Source: Luscinia megarhynchos
Taxonomy: Eukaryota > Chordata > Aves > Passeriformes > Turdidae
Length of the DNA: 64,000 nt
Direction of reading: 5' to 3'
Assembly (NCBI GenBank): GCA_034336665.1
Contig: JAPFBE010000069.1
Coordinates: 124,001-188,000, forward strand
How positions within the stretch are numbered: the first letter of the stretch is position 1; each line of letters begins with the position of its first letter. Below are positions 34,399 to 45,876 of this stretch, piece by piece. The notes under the pieces were generated by a model. It saw nothing but the letters and a program-made list of their open reading frames with translations, did no database searches and was not told where the DNA came from. The position numbers and the translations under genes are program-made.

Positions 34399-36180
34399 CT
34401 GGGGGAGGGGCCATTAATAATTAATCACCCGCTAATAATCCGCTGTTAATTGATTATTAGCCCGTTATTAACCCGTTGTTCACTGTTAATCAGTTATTAA
34501 CTTATTATTAATGCACTATTCATTCATTTTTCATCGACTATTAATCAATAATTAACCCGTTATTAACCCATTATTAATCCATTATTAATCCATTATTCAC
34601 TATTATTTATTAACCCATTATTAATAAATTATTCATTCATTATTCATCGACTATTAATCAATTATTAACCAATTATTAATCCATTATCCACTAGCTATTA
34701 ATAAATTATTAACCCATTATTAACCCATTATTCATTCATTATTCATTGACTATTAATCAATTATTAACCAATTATTAATCCACTATTCATCAACTATTAA
34801 TCAATTATTAATCCATTATTAATCCATTATTAATCCATTATTCACTATTAATCAATTATTAACCCATTAGTAATAAATTATTCACTCATTATTCAACAAC
34901 TATGGGTTAATTATTAACCCATTATTAACCCATTACTCACTGTTAACCAATTATTAACTTATTATTAATCCATTATTCATTAGCTGTTAATCAATTCTTA
35001 ACCAACTATTAATCCATTATTCATTTATTATTCATCGACTATTAATCAATTATTAGCCCATTATTAACCCATTATTCATTAGCGATTAATAAATTATTTA
35101 CCCATTATTAATAAATTATTAATTCATTATTCATTGACTATTAATCAATTTTAACCAATTATTAATCCACTATTCATCAACTATTAATCAATTATTAATC
35201 CATTATTAATCCATTATTCATCCATTATTCATCGACTATTAGTCAATTATTAACCAATTATTAATCCATTATTCATTCATGTTTCATCAACTATTAAACA
35301 ATTATTAACCAGTTATCAAACCACTATTCAACCATTATTCGTTAACTATTAATCAATCATTAACCCATTATTAATAAATTATTCAGCCATTATTCATCGA
35401 TTATTAATCTATTTTTAGCCAATTATTAATCCATTATCCACTAACTATTAATAAATTATTAACCCATTATTAATCCATTATTCATCCATTAGTCATCGAT
35501 TATTAATCAATTTTTAACCAATTATTAACCCATTATTCATTCATTATTCATCACCTATTAATCAATTACTAACCAATTATTAATCCATTAGTCATCCATT
35601 TCCACAAACTATTAATCAATTATTAACCAGTTAGTAATCCATTATTTATTAACTATTAATTATTAACCAATTATTAATCCATTATCCACTAACTATTAAT
35701 AAATTATTAACCCATTATTAATCCATTATTCATCCATTATTCATCGACTATTAATCAATTATTTACCCATTATTAACCCATTATTCACTATTAATCAACT
35801 ATTAACCAATTATTAATCCATTATTCGCTATCTATGGATCAATTATTAACCAATTATTAACCCATTATTCATTCATTATTCATCGACTATTAATCAATTA
35901 ATAAGCAATTATTAATCCATTATTAATCCACTATTCGTTAAGTATTAATTAATTATTACTCCATTATTAGTAAATTATTCATTCGTTATTCATCGACGAT
36001 TAATCAATTATTAACCCATTATTCATCCATCATTCATCACCTATTAATCAATTAATAAGCAATTATTAATCCATTACTCATCCATTACTCATTAATTATT
36101 AATCAATTATTACCCAGCTATTAATCCTTGCTTCATTAACTATTAATTATTAACCAATTATTAATCCATTATTCATCAAT
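34399..36180. repeat. AT-rich minisatellite in FITM1 intron 1 (attattaatccattattcat)
   Basis: About 1.8 kb of units such as caattattaaccaattatta, atccattattcattcattat and tcatcgactattaatcaatt. The register is about 13 bases, with larger repeats of 60-110 bases marked by tcatcgacta. It carries dense TTAAT homeobox-like cores. It starts about 20 bases after the exon 2 acceptor. No gene. Confidence 0.9.
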
Positions 36181-38024
36181 TATTCATCCCACCCCCAAAA
36201 ACCCCCAAAACCCCAAAAATCCCAAAAATCCCAAATTTCCCCCCAGAGACCCCAAATCCCTCCCCAAAAATTCCAAATTTCATCCCAAAAACCCCAAATT
36301 TCAGCCCCCAGACTCCAAATTTCACCCCAAAAATCCAAAATTTTGCCCCAAAAATCCAAAATTTCACCCCATAGATCCCAAATCTCATCCCAAAACCCCC
36401 TTAAATTTCCCCCCAAAACCCCCAAATTTCACCCCATAGATCCCAAATTTCCCCAAAATTCCATTTTGAGACCCCCAGACCCCAAATTTAGCCCCAAAAA
36501 TCCAAAATTTCCCTCCAAAAACCCCAGAATTTCCCCATAGACCCCAGTCCCTCCCCAAAAATCCCTAGATCTCCCCCAAAATCCCAAATTCCACCCCCAG
36601 ACCCCCCAAATTTCAGCCCCCAGACTCCCAAATTTCACCCCAAAAATCCAAAATTTCACCCCAAAAACCCCCAAATTTCCCCATAGACCCCCAAAATTCA
36701 CCCCATAGATCCTAAATTCTGCCCCATAGACCCCAAATTCCACCCCAAAACCCCCCAAAAATCCCAAATTTCCCCAAAGATCCCAAATTTCACCCCAAAA
36801 AATCCCAAATTTCACCCCCAAAATCCCAAATCTCCCCCCTAAACCCCCCAAATTTCCCCCATGGGTTCCCTAAATCTCACTCGGATCCCAGATTTCACCC
36901 CAAAGCCCCCAGGGCTTTCACCCCAAAAGCCAATTCCCCCATGGATCCCAATTTTATCCCCATTTCTGCCCCAGAGACTTCAAATTTCACCCCAAAAATC
37001 CAAAATTTCCTCCAAAAACCCCAAATTTCCCCCAAAACCCCCAAATTTCTCCCCATAGATCCTGGAATCTGCCCCATAGACCCCAAATTTCACCCCAAAA
37101 CCCCCAAATCTCACCCCCAGACCCCAAATTTCCCCCAAAAACCTAAAATCCCCCCAAATTTTGCAGACTCACTGCTCCAGCGGTTGTGGGGTGAGGCCAG
37201 CCCGCCCAGAGACCCTAGCAACCCCAAAACCCAAAAACCCAAAATTTCCCCCATAGACCCCAAATTTCCCCATAGATCCCAAATCTGCCCCATAGACCCC
37301 AAATTCCACCCCAAAACCCCCAAAATCCCAAATTTCATAGACCCCAGTCCTCCCCAAAATCCTAAAGATTTCCCCAAAAATCCCAAATTTCACCCCCAAA
37401 AATCCCAAATCTCCCCCCATAGACCCCAAATCCCTCCCCAAAACCCCAAATTCCACCCCCCCAGACCCCAAATTCCATCCCAAAACCCCCAAATTTCCCC
37501 ATAGACCCCCCAAATTTCAGCCCCCAGACCCCAATCTCCCCAAAAACCCCAAAAAATCCAAATTTCCCCCAAATTTTTTCAGACTCACTGCTCCAGGCGG
37601 TTATGGGCTGAGGCCAGCCACGCCCCAGGACCCCCTAAAACCCCAAAAACCCCAAATTTCGCCCCCAAAAATCCCAGAATTCCACTCCAAAAATCCCATT
37701 TTGAGACCCCCAAACCCCAAATCTCACCCCCAAACCCCCAAATTTCCCCATAGACCCTAAAATTCGCCCCCCAAAAATCCCAAATTCCACCCCCAGACCC
37801 CCAAATCTCCCCCAAAAACCCCAAAAACCCCCAAATTTCCCCAAATTTTTCAGACTCACTGCTCCAGGCGGGTTGTGGGGCGAGGCCAGCCCCGCCCCAG
37901 AGACCCCATACACCCCAAAACCCCAAATTACCCCCAAAACCCCCAAATTTCCCCCCAAATTCTGCCCCAGAGACCCCAAATCTCTAGCAAAACCCCAAAA
38001 TCCCAAATTTCCCCCCAAACTCAC
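36181..38024 (-). repeat. FITM1 intron 1 array with three copies of the exon 1 3' edge and donor
   Basis: Small units (ccccaaatttcaccccaaaa, ccccatagaccccaaatt) form a C-rich + strand, so G-rich on the FITM1 sense strand. At 37166-37215, 37581-37630 and 37851-37905 stand copies of the end of FITM1 exon 1 plus its 5' splice site: on -, ggccagc-type sequence through ccgcctggagca then gtgagt. The same junction occurs functionally at 38025. The copies are 85-95 percent alike by eye and all keep the GTGAGT donor. Confidence 0.85.
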
Positions 38025-38194
38025 TGCTCCAGGCGGTTGTGGGGCGAGGCCAGCGCTGTGCGGGTCCCCGCGCCCCTCAGCAGCGGCGCCGCGGCCACGA
38101 GCGCGCCCAGCAGCAGCGCGTGCGCGCGCGCGAACCCCGCGCACCCCAAAAGCGCCGCGGCCCCGCGGCACAGCCCCGTCAGCGCCGCGCCCAT
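38025..38194 (-). CDS. FITM1: FITM1 exon 1 (start, first helix)
   Basis: The ATG at 38192-38194 begins MGAALTGLCRGAAALLGC, then AGFARAHALLLGALVAAAP, then LLRGAGTRTALASPHNRLEQ, with a donor gtgagttt after the second base of the last codon (170 coding bases, phase 2). It matches the N-terminal third of mammalian FITM1 (YHAWLAAVVIFGPLLQ, then NPRTIFASHGNFFN) but lacks about 20 N-terminal residues; an in-frame upstream ATG exists 20 codons earlier in repeat-like sequence and was not chosen. No TATA box is seen upstream; the 5' flank is a G/C-rich array. With the other two segments the protein would be about 256 residues, against about 292 in human. Confidence 0.85.
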
Positions 38195-41100
38195 TTTGGG
38201 GGGTTTTTGGGGGTTTTTGGGGGTTCTTTTGGGAGAGGAGAGACGCGGCTCCAAGGGCAGGGGAGGAAGGGGAGGTGGGATGGGCCAGGGACTTGGGTGG
38301 GGAGGGGAGGGGCGGGAGGTGGGAATTTTTGGGAATTTTTTAGGGGATTATTTGGGATTTTTTTCAAATTTTTGAGGGATTTTTTTTGGGATTTTACAGG
38401 ATTTTTCTCCAATTTTTTCCTAATTTTTGCGATTTTTTCGAATTTTTGAGATTGCAGGGATTTTTTTGGAGGATTTTTAGTTTTTGGAGATTTTTGGGGA
38501 ATTTTTTGTGATTTTTGAGGATTTTTTTCCAATTTTCGGGATTTTTGATAAATTTTTCCAGAGTTTTTGAATTTTTGGGGGATTTTTGGGATTTTTAGGG
38601 ATTTTTCCGAATTTTTGGGGATTTTTCAGGAGCACTAGTTACGCCGATTTTTTGGGATTTTTTACGATTTTTTAGGGATTTTTGGGGATTTTTTCTAATT
38701 TTGGGGAGATTTTTTCAGATTCACGGGCATTTTTGGAGATTTTTCAGGGATTTTTTGGGGAGTTTTTTTTCAATTTTTCCGAGATTTTTTTCAGATTTTT
38801 GGGATTTTTGGGGGATTTTTGGAGACCTGGGGTTTTAAGGAGGAGGACAGCTCAAAGAAGGGCAGGAGAGGGGAGGATGGACAGGGACAGGTGGGGGAGG
38901 GAAGGGGCGCCAGTGGGAATTTTAAAAATATTTTTTGGGGATTATTTGGGATTTTTCGAAATTTTGAGGGATTTTTGGGATTTTTGGGATTTTTCAATTT
39001 TTCCTATTTTTGGGTTTTTTTCCAAGATTTTTTTGAGATTTTTGGGGATTTTTGGGAATTTTTTCTGATTTTTTACTTGGAATTTTGGGAATTTTTGTGA
39101 TTACGAGGATTTTTTCAATTTTCAGGTACCTGTTTTTCAGGTTTTTGATTTTTTAATTTTTGGGATTTTTTTAGGGATTTTTTCCGGTGCACGAAATTTT
39201 TTTCGATTTTTTTTGGGATTTTTTCGAATTTTTTCAGATTTTTTCGATTTTTTGGGATTTTTTTCAGATTTTTGGGGATTTTTGGGGGATTTTTGGGATT
39301 TTTGGGGGATTTTTGGGGATTTTTGGGGATTTTTTGGGGGATTTTTTGGGATGTTTTGGGGGATTTTTGGGATTTTTGGGATTTTTGGGGGTTTTGGGGG
39401 TTTTTTGGGGAGAGGAGAGGACGCGGCTCAAGGGGCAGAGGGAGAGGAGAGGGGGAGGGGCGGATGGACGGGGACAGGTGGGGGGAGGGGGGAGGGGCGC
39501 CAGTGGGAATTATTAAAATATTATTTTGGGGATTATTTGGGATTTTTTGGATTTTTTTTATTTTTTGGGGGGGCATTTTTTGGGATTTTTTGGGATTTTT
39601 TTTCCAATTTTTTCCTATTTTTTTGCGATTTTTTCCGAATTTTTTGAGATTTTTTGGGGATTTTTTTGGGATTTTTTCTGATTTTTTGGAGATTTTTTGG
39701 GGAATTTTTTGTGATTTTTTGAGGATTTTTTTTCCAATTTTTCGGGATTTTTTATAAATTTTTTCAGGTTTTTTGGAATTTTTTGGGGTTTTTTGGGATT
39801 TTTTTAGGGATTTTTTCCGAATTTTTTGAAATTTTTTTCGATTTTTTTTGGGATTTTTTCGAATTTTTTCAGATTTTTTTTCGATTTTTTTGGGATTTTT
39901 TTCAGATTTTTTGGGGATTTTTTGGGGATTTTTTGGGATTTTTGGGGGATTTTTTGGGGATTTTTTGGGGATTTTTTGGGGGATTTTTTTGGGATGTTTT
40001 GGGGATTTTTTGGGGATTTTTTGGGATTTTTTGGGGTTTTTGGGGGGTTTTTTTGGGGAGAGGAGAGGACGCGGCTCAAGGGCAGGGAGAGGAGGGGGAG
40101 GGGCGGATGGACGGGGGACAGGTGGGGGGGAGGGGGAGGGGCGCCAGTGGGAATTATTAAAATATTATTTTGGGGATTATTTGGGATTTTTTGGATTTTT
40201 TTTTTATTTTTTGGGGGCATTTTTTGGGATTTTTGGGGATTTTTTTCCAATTTTTTTCCTATTTTTTTGCGATTTTTTCCGAATTTTTTGAGATTTTTTT
40301 GCGATTTTTTTGGGATTTTTTCTGATTTTTTGGAGATTTTTTGGGGAATTTTTTGTGATTTTTTGAGGATTTTTTCCCAATTTTTTCGGGATTTTTATAA
40401 ATTTTTCAGGTTTTTGGAATTTTTTTGGGGATTTTTTGGGATTTTTTAGGGATTTTTTCCGAATTTTTGAAATTTTTTCAGATTTTTGGGGATTTTTTGG
40501 GAATTTTTTTGAGATTTTCTTGGGATTTTTGGGATTTTTGGGGGGGATTTTTGGGATTTTTTGGGGGTTTTTTGGGAGAGGAGAGGACGAGCTCAAGGGC
40601 AGGGAGAGGAGGGGGAGGGGCGGATGGACGGGGGACAGGTGGGGGGAGGGGGCACCAGTGGGAATTATTTGGGAATTTTTTAAAAATTTTTTTCTATTTT
40701 TTGGGGGATTTATTTGGGATTTTTTAGGATTTTTTTCCGATTTTTTTGCGATTTTTTCCGAATTTTTTGGGATTTTTTCGGATTTTTTGGGGATTTTTTC
40801 GAATCTTTCAGAATTTTTTCAAATTTTTTTGGAATTTTTCTCGGATTTTTTCGGAATTTTTTCGATTTTTTTTCCATTATTTTTTTGATTTTTTTGGGAT
40901 TTTTTTTCGATTTTTTTGGGATTTTTTTTAATTTTTTCGATTTTTTGAAGATTTTTAGGGATTTTTGGGATTTTTTGGAGATTTTTTTCGGGTTTTTAGG
41001 GATTTTTTTCCGAATTTTTTGAAATTTTTTTCGGGATTTTTTTGGAATTTTTTGAAAATTTTTTCCGAATTTTTTGGGATTTTTTTTCGAATTTTTTGGG

Positions 41101-42780
41101 ATTTTTTTCGAATTTTTGGGGGATTTTCTCGAATTTTTTCAGATTTTTTTTCGATTTTTTTGGGATTTTTTCAGATTTTTTGGGGATTTTTTGGGAATTT
41201 TTTTGAGATTTTTTTGGGATTTTTTTGGATTTTTTGGGGGATTTTTTTTCGATTTTTTGGGATTTTTTTCAGATTTTTTGGGGATTTTTTGGGAATTTTT
41301 TTGAGATTTTTTTGGGATTTTTTGGGATTTTTTGGGGGATTTTTTGGGGATTTTTGGGGGATTTTTTGGGGGTTTTTTTGGGGATTTTTTGGGGGATTTT
41401 TTGGGATTTTTGGGGTTTTTTTCGGGATTTTTGGGGGGTTTTTGGGGATTTTTGGGGATTTTTTTTGGATTTTTTGGGGATTTTTTGGGGGTTTTGGGGG
41501 TTTTTGGGAGAGGAGAGGACGCGGCTCAAGGGCAGGGAGAGGAGGGGAGGGGCGGATGGACGGGGGCAGGTGGGGGGAGGGGGGAGGGGCGGGAGTGGGA
41601 AATTTTTGGGAATTTCTTTTTATTTTTGAGGGATTTTTTTTCAAATTTTTTTCGGATTTTTTGTGATTTTTTCGGATTTTTTGGGAATTTTTTCGGATTT
41701 TTTTGGAATTTTTTCGGGATTTTTTAGGGATTTTTTTGGGAATTTTTCGGGATTTTTTCGGATTTTTTTAGGATTTTTAAGGAATTTTTGGGAATTTTTT
41801 GGGAAGTTTTTTGGGAATTTTTTGGGAATTTTTTCGGGTTTTTTTGCTGCGATTTTTGGGGGTTTACTGAGGATTTTTTGGGGAATTTTTGGGGATTTTT
41901 TCGGATTTTTTCGGGATTTTTTTCGAATTTTTGGGAATTTTTGGGGGGATTTTTTCGAGTTTTTTGGGAATTTTTCTGGGGTTTTTTGTTTCCGAATTTT
42001 TTCGGATTTTTTTTCCATTTTTTTAGGATTTTTTTTTTCAGATTTTTTGGGGAACTTTTTTGGATTTTTTTCAGGTTTTTTCGGGATTTTTTGAGAAATA
42101 TTTTGGGATTTTTTGGGGGGTTTTTTTGAGAATATTTTCGGGATTTTTTGGGGATTTTTTTTTTTTTGGGGGGGATTTTTTGGATTTTTGGGATTTTTTG
42201 GGAAATATTTTGGGATATTTTGGGATTCTTTTCGGATTTTTTAGGGATTTTGTGAAATTTATTTCCCGAATTTTTTAGGATTTTTTTTTTTTCCGAATTT
42301 TTTTGAGGTTTTTTTTAGGGATTTTTTTGGGAAATACTTTTGGGATTTTTGGGATTTTTTTCTGATTTTTTTCAACCTTTTTTTTCCGGATTTTTGGTGA
42401 TTTTTTGGGATTTTTAAGGATTTTTGGGATTTTTTTGGGGGGATTTTTGGGAATTTTTGGGGGGATTTTTTCGGATTTTATCCCGAATTTTTTAGGGATT
42501 TTTTGGTAATTTTTTCGGATTTTTTTGGGTTTTTTTGGAGAGTTTTTGGGGTTATTTTGGGGAGTTTTTTCCCCCGATTTTTTTAGATTTTTTTCGGATT
42601 TCTTCCGAAATTTTTTTTAGATTTTTTGGGGGATTTTTTGGTGATTTTTGGGGGATTTTTGGGGGATTTTTTGGGGATTTTTGGGGGATTTTTTGGGGAT
42701 TTTTTGGGGATTTTTTGGGGGATTTTTCGGGATTTTTTGGGTGATTTTTTGGGATTTTTTCGGATTTTTTTCATATTTTT
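38195..42780. repeat. FITM1 5'-flank array: about six modules of 500-700 bases
   Basis: Each module has a GC-rich box reading gggagaggagaggacgcggc, tcaagggcagggagaggagg, ggcggatggacgggg and acaggtgggggaggg. The box is followed by ggaattattaaaatattatt and then several hundred bases of gggattttttgggg/cgaattttttcag units. Boxes start near 38230 (the gene-proximal one, at FITM1's 5' end), 38835, 39405, 40060, 40575 and 41505. After 41650 only the TTTTTGGGGAT units continue. G/T-rich on +. Open frames of 100-230 codons encode repeated Phe/Gly/Asp or Pro/Lys/Ile peptides and are not genes. Confidence 0.85.
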
Positions 42781-43000
42781 TGGGGCCGATTTGGGATCTA
42801 TACGGTCATTGGTCCAAAATCACCCAAAATTAACCCAAAAATTCCCCAAAAATTCCCCAAAATTGCCCCAAACTCCCAAAAATCACCAAAATTTCCCCAA
42901 AATCCCCCAAAATTGCCCCAAAATTGTCACAAAATTCCCCAAAACTCCCCAAAATTGCCCCAAAATTGTCCCAAAATGGCGGCGCGGCCTGAGGGGGCGG
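42781..43000. repeat. C/A-rich array (ccccaaaattgcc) before the OXA1L promoter
   Basis: Units ccccaaaattgtc and ccccaaaatcccc. Strand bias flips here from G-rich to C-rich on +. It ends in ccaaaatggcggcgcggcc, a YY1-like motif at the border of the promoter. Confidence 0.8.
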
Positions 43001-43799
43001 TGACGTCATTCCCTGACTGCTGCCCTTACTCAAAATGGCGCCTCGGCTTCTTTTTGCGTTGCTGCGCATGCGCCAACTCAACTCGCGCTCCTATTGGTTG
43101 ATTCATTCCCGCCACTCATCATTGGCCACGCCCATCTGAGGGCTGCCCTCACTCAAAATGGCGCCGACCGCTTTAACCCATTAATGCGCATGCGCACAAC
43201 GACCGCGCGAGATGCTTTTTTTTTCATTTTTGGGGGTTTTGGAGCTTTTTTGGAGAAGATTTGGGGGAGGAATTTCAGGATTTTTTTTCGGGAGATTTTT
43301 TTGGAGGGATTTTGGAAAAAAAATTCCTTAAAATTGCCCCAAAAATCCCCAAAATCTCCCCAAAATTCTTCCCGAAACCCCTCCACAAAATCCCGAATTT
43401 TCCCCAAATTCTCCCTTTAAAAAAAACCCCAAACCTCAAAATTCCCTCCAAAAAAACCCCAAAAAAAAACCCAAAATCCGCGTTCCTATTGGTGCATTCA
43501 TTTCCCGCCTTTTCCCTTTGGCCACGCCCAACTGAGGGCTGCCCTTACTCAAAATGGCGCTTCCTGCTTCGTGCTATCAACGCGCATGCGCTATCTCTAT
43601 GCGCGCTCCTATTGGTCGATTTTCTGTCCCTGTGGCCACGCCCAGCTGAGGGCTGCCCTTACTCAAAATGGCGCCGCTCGCTTTACCTCAACGCTGCGCA
43701 TGCGCCGGTTGAGCTGACCAATCAGAACGCGCCGTTTTGGCGGGCACTCCCCCTCAGCGCTTTAACCCCGCCCCTCTTCCTCTTCCCCCTCAGGCCGCC
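43001..43799 (+). promoter_or_regulatory. OXA1L: OXA1L promoter region with four repeated NRF1/CCAAT/YY1 modules
   Basis: A module of gggctgccctcactc, caaaatggcgcc, an NRF1 palindrome, then ctcctattgg and ggccacgccc occurs about four times. The NRF1 core GCGCATGCGC is perfect at 43064-43073, 43186-43195, 43582-43591 and 43696-43705. CCAAT boxes lie near 43093, 43121, 43611 and 43718, and a CRE (TGACGTCA) at 43001-43008. NRF1 drives many nuclear genes for mitochondrial proteins, which fits OXA1L. A 5' UTR with ctttaaccccgcccc and cttccccctcag precedes the ATG; the transcription start cannot be fixed. A less regular stretch (43260-43480) separates modules 2 and 3. Confidence 0.75.
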
Positions 43800-43856
43800 A
43801 TGATGGCGGCGGCGAGCCCGCGGCTGCGGCCGCTGCTGCAAATCCTGAGGGCTCAG
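43800..43856 (+). CDS. OXA1L: OXA1L exon 1 (start of mitochondrial targeting sequence)
   Basis: The context gccgccATGATGG gives two consecutive ATGs. The peptide is MMAAASPRLRPLLQILRAQ, 19 codons, followed by a donor gtcggc. It is Arg/Leu/Ala-rich with no acidic residues, as expected for a presequence. OXA1L inserts mitochondrially made proteins, such as cytochrome oxidase subunits, into the inner membrane. Exon 1 is short and not conserved between vertebrates, so assignment rests on its position, phase 0 joins and the NRF1 promoter. Two CRE palindromes (43896-43903, 43918-43925) lie in intron 1. Confidence 0.7.
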
Positions 43857-43957
43857 GTCGGCCAAAATTAAATTTTTTTTTTAATTTTGATGTTATGACG
43901 TCAAATCGCCGCGCTGATGACGTCATAAGCGCGTTTGGGTTTGTTTTTTTTTTGCAG

Positions 43958-44041
43958 AGGTTTCGGGGTCACCTGCGGTGCTGCGGTGCCTCCCCCGGGC
44001 TGGGCACGGTGGTGAGGGGAGTGGCGAGCGCTGGAGGGCAG
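43958..44041 (+). CDS. OXA1L: OXA1L exon 2 (presequence continuation)
   Basis: The acceptor tttttttttgcag ends at 43957 and the donor is cag|gtgagc. Twenty-eight codons in phase 0: RFRGHLRCCGASPGLGTVV then RGVASAGGQ. It is basic and low in acidic residues, like the rest of the presequence. The last bases with the donor (gagggcaggtgagc) are the seed of the intron 2 array, where they recur five times. Confidence 0.7.
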
Positions 44042-45686
44042 GTGAGCAGCCGGGTATTGATAAATAATTAATTTTTTTAAAAATATATTTTTAATTTTAG
44101 AGCGATTTTTTAAAAGATTTCTGGGTGAATTTTGGGGGATTTGGGGAATTTTTAGGGGTTTTTTCCCCTCAGGACTTCAGGTGAGCGGTGAGGGCAGGTG
44201 AGCAGCAGGAAGGATTGAGAGCGGGAATTTAATAATTATTTAATTTTTAAAAATTATTTTTTAATTTTAAAGTGATTTTTCCACAATTTTGAGGAATTTT
44301 TGGGGTGAATTTGGGAATTTTTGGGAATTTTTAGGGTTTTTTTCCCTCAGAATTTTTATGAATTTTGTGAGGGCAGGTGAGGAGCAGGAAGGATTCAGAG
44401 CAGGAATTTTATAATTATTTAATTTTTAAAAATTATTTTTTAATTTTAAGGGAATATTTTCACAATTTTGAGGAATTTTTGGGGTGAATTTGGGGATTTT
44501 TGGGAATTTTTAGGGTTTTTTTCCCTCAGAATTTTGAATTAATTTTGTGAGGGCAGGTGAGGAGCGGGAAAGATTCAAGGTGGGAATTTTATAATTATTT
44601 AATATTTTTAAATTATTTTCAATTTTATTTCCATTTTAAGGGAATTTTTCCACAATTTTGAGGAATTTTTGGGGTGAATTTGGAGATTTTGGGGAATTTT
44701 TAGGGTTTTTTTCCCTCAGAATTTTGAATTAATTTTATGAGGGCAGCTGAGGAACGGGAAAGATTCAAGGAGGGAATTTTATAATTATTTAATTTTTAAA
44801 AAATATTTTCAATTTTATTTTATTTTTAAGGGAATTTTTCCACAATTTTGAGGAATTTTTGGGGTGAATTTGGGAATTTTTGGGAATTTTTAGGGTTTTT
44901 TTCCCTCAGAATTTTGAATTAATTTTGTGAGGGCAGCTGAGGAACGGGAAGGATTCAGAGCAGCAATTTTATAATTATTTAATTTTTAAAAATTATTTTC
45001 AATTTAATTTTAGGTCCCATTTTTGAGGAATTTTTGAGAAAAAATTCCAGGAATTTTAGGGGAATTTTCCAGGATTTTTCGGGATAATTTTAGGAAATTT
45101 TAGGATTTTTTTTCTAGGGATTTTCAGGGATTTTTAGGAATAATTTTGGGGAATTTTAGGAGGATTTTTTTCAGGATTTTTGGGGAATTTTTGGGATATT
45201 TTTGGAAAATTTTAGGGAATTTTTTCAGGACTTTTGGAGAATTTTTGGGAATAACTTTGGGAAATTTTAGGAGGATTTTTTCCAGATTTTTTGGGGAATT
45301 TTTGGGAATAATTTTGGGAATTTTAGGGAATTTTTTCAGGATTTTTGGGGATAACTTGGGGAAATTTTTGGGTTTTTTTCAATCAAATTTTGGGGTTTTT
45401 TGGGTCAAATTTTGAGGTTTTTTTCAATCAGATTTTGGGTTTTTCTGGGTCAAATTTTGGGATTTTTGGGTCGAATTTTGGGTTGAATTTGACGAATTTT
45501 GAGTCAAATTTTGGGTCAAATTTTGCCCTTTTTGGGTCAAATTTTGGGATTTTTTTGGGTCAAATTTTGGGGTTTTTTTTCACTCAAATTTCCCTTTTTT
45601 GACCCATTTTTAGCCCAAACTTTGCGATAATTCCCTCCAAACTTCACATTTTTTAACCCAGATTTTTTTTCCTTTTCTCTCCCCAG
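44042..45686 (+). repeat. OXA1L intron 2 array with five copies of the exon 2 donor edge
   Basis: A unit of 157-190 bases carries the exon 2 end and 5' splice site (gagggcaggtgaggagc), ataattatttaatttttaaa, cacaattttgaggaattttt, and an acceptor-like ttttttccctcag. Copies of the junction lie near 44191, 44370, 44550, 44740 and 44930. In the last two the donor GT is changed to CT (gggcagctgagg). After 45010 short units aggaattttagggaattttt and, from 45370, tcaaattttggggttttttg follow up to the exon 3 acceptor. Confidence 0.85.
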
Positions 45687-45876
45687 GCCCTCCCCCGCCC
45701 CTCCCCCACCGGAAGTGCCCCCCCGGATTTTTGGGGCGAATTTTGGCGATTTGGGGCGGAGCCTCGGCTGCAGGAGCTGGGGCTGGGCGGCTCCAGCCCC
45801 GTGGGGATGATCCAGAACCTGCTGGAGATGCTGCACCTGGAGCTGGGGCTGCCCTGGTGGGGGGCCATTGCTGCAG
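45687..45876 (+). CDS. OXA1L: OXA1L exon 3 (start of the conserved insertase domain)
   Basis: The acceptor ctctccccag ends at 45686 and the donor is gcag|gtgaga; 190 bases ending in phase 1. After a variable Pro-rich linker the peptide reads [20 protein letters not shown] then [14 protein letters not shown]. It aligns almost residue for residue with mammalian OXA1L ([20 protein letters not shown], then [11 protein letters not shown]), where the first transmembrane helix of the Oxa1/YidC/Alb3 domain begins. No frame errors. The last 82 bases with the donor recur once in intron 3. Confidence 0.92.
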
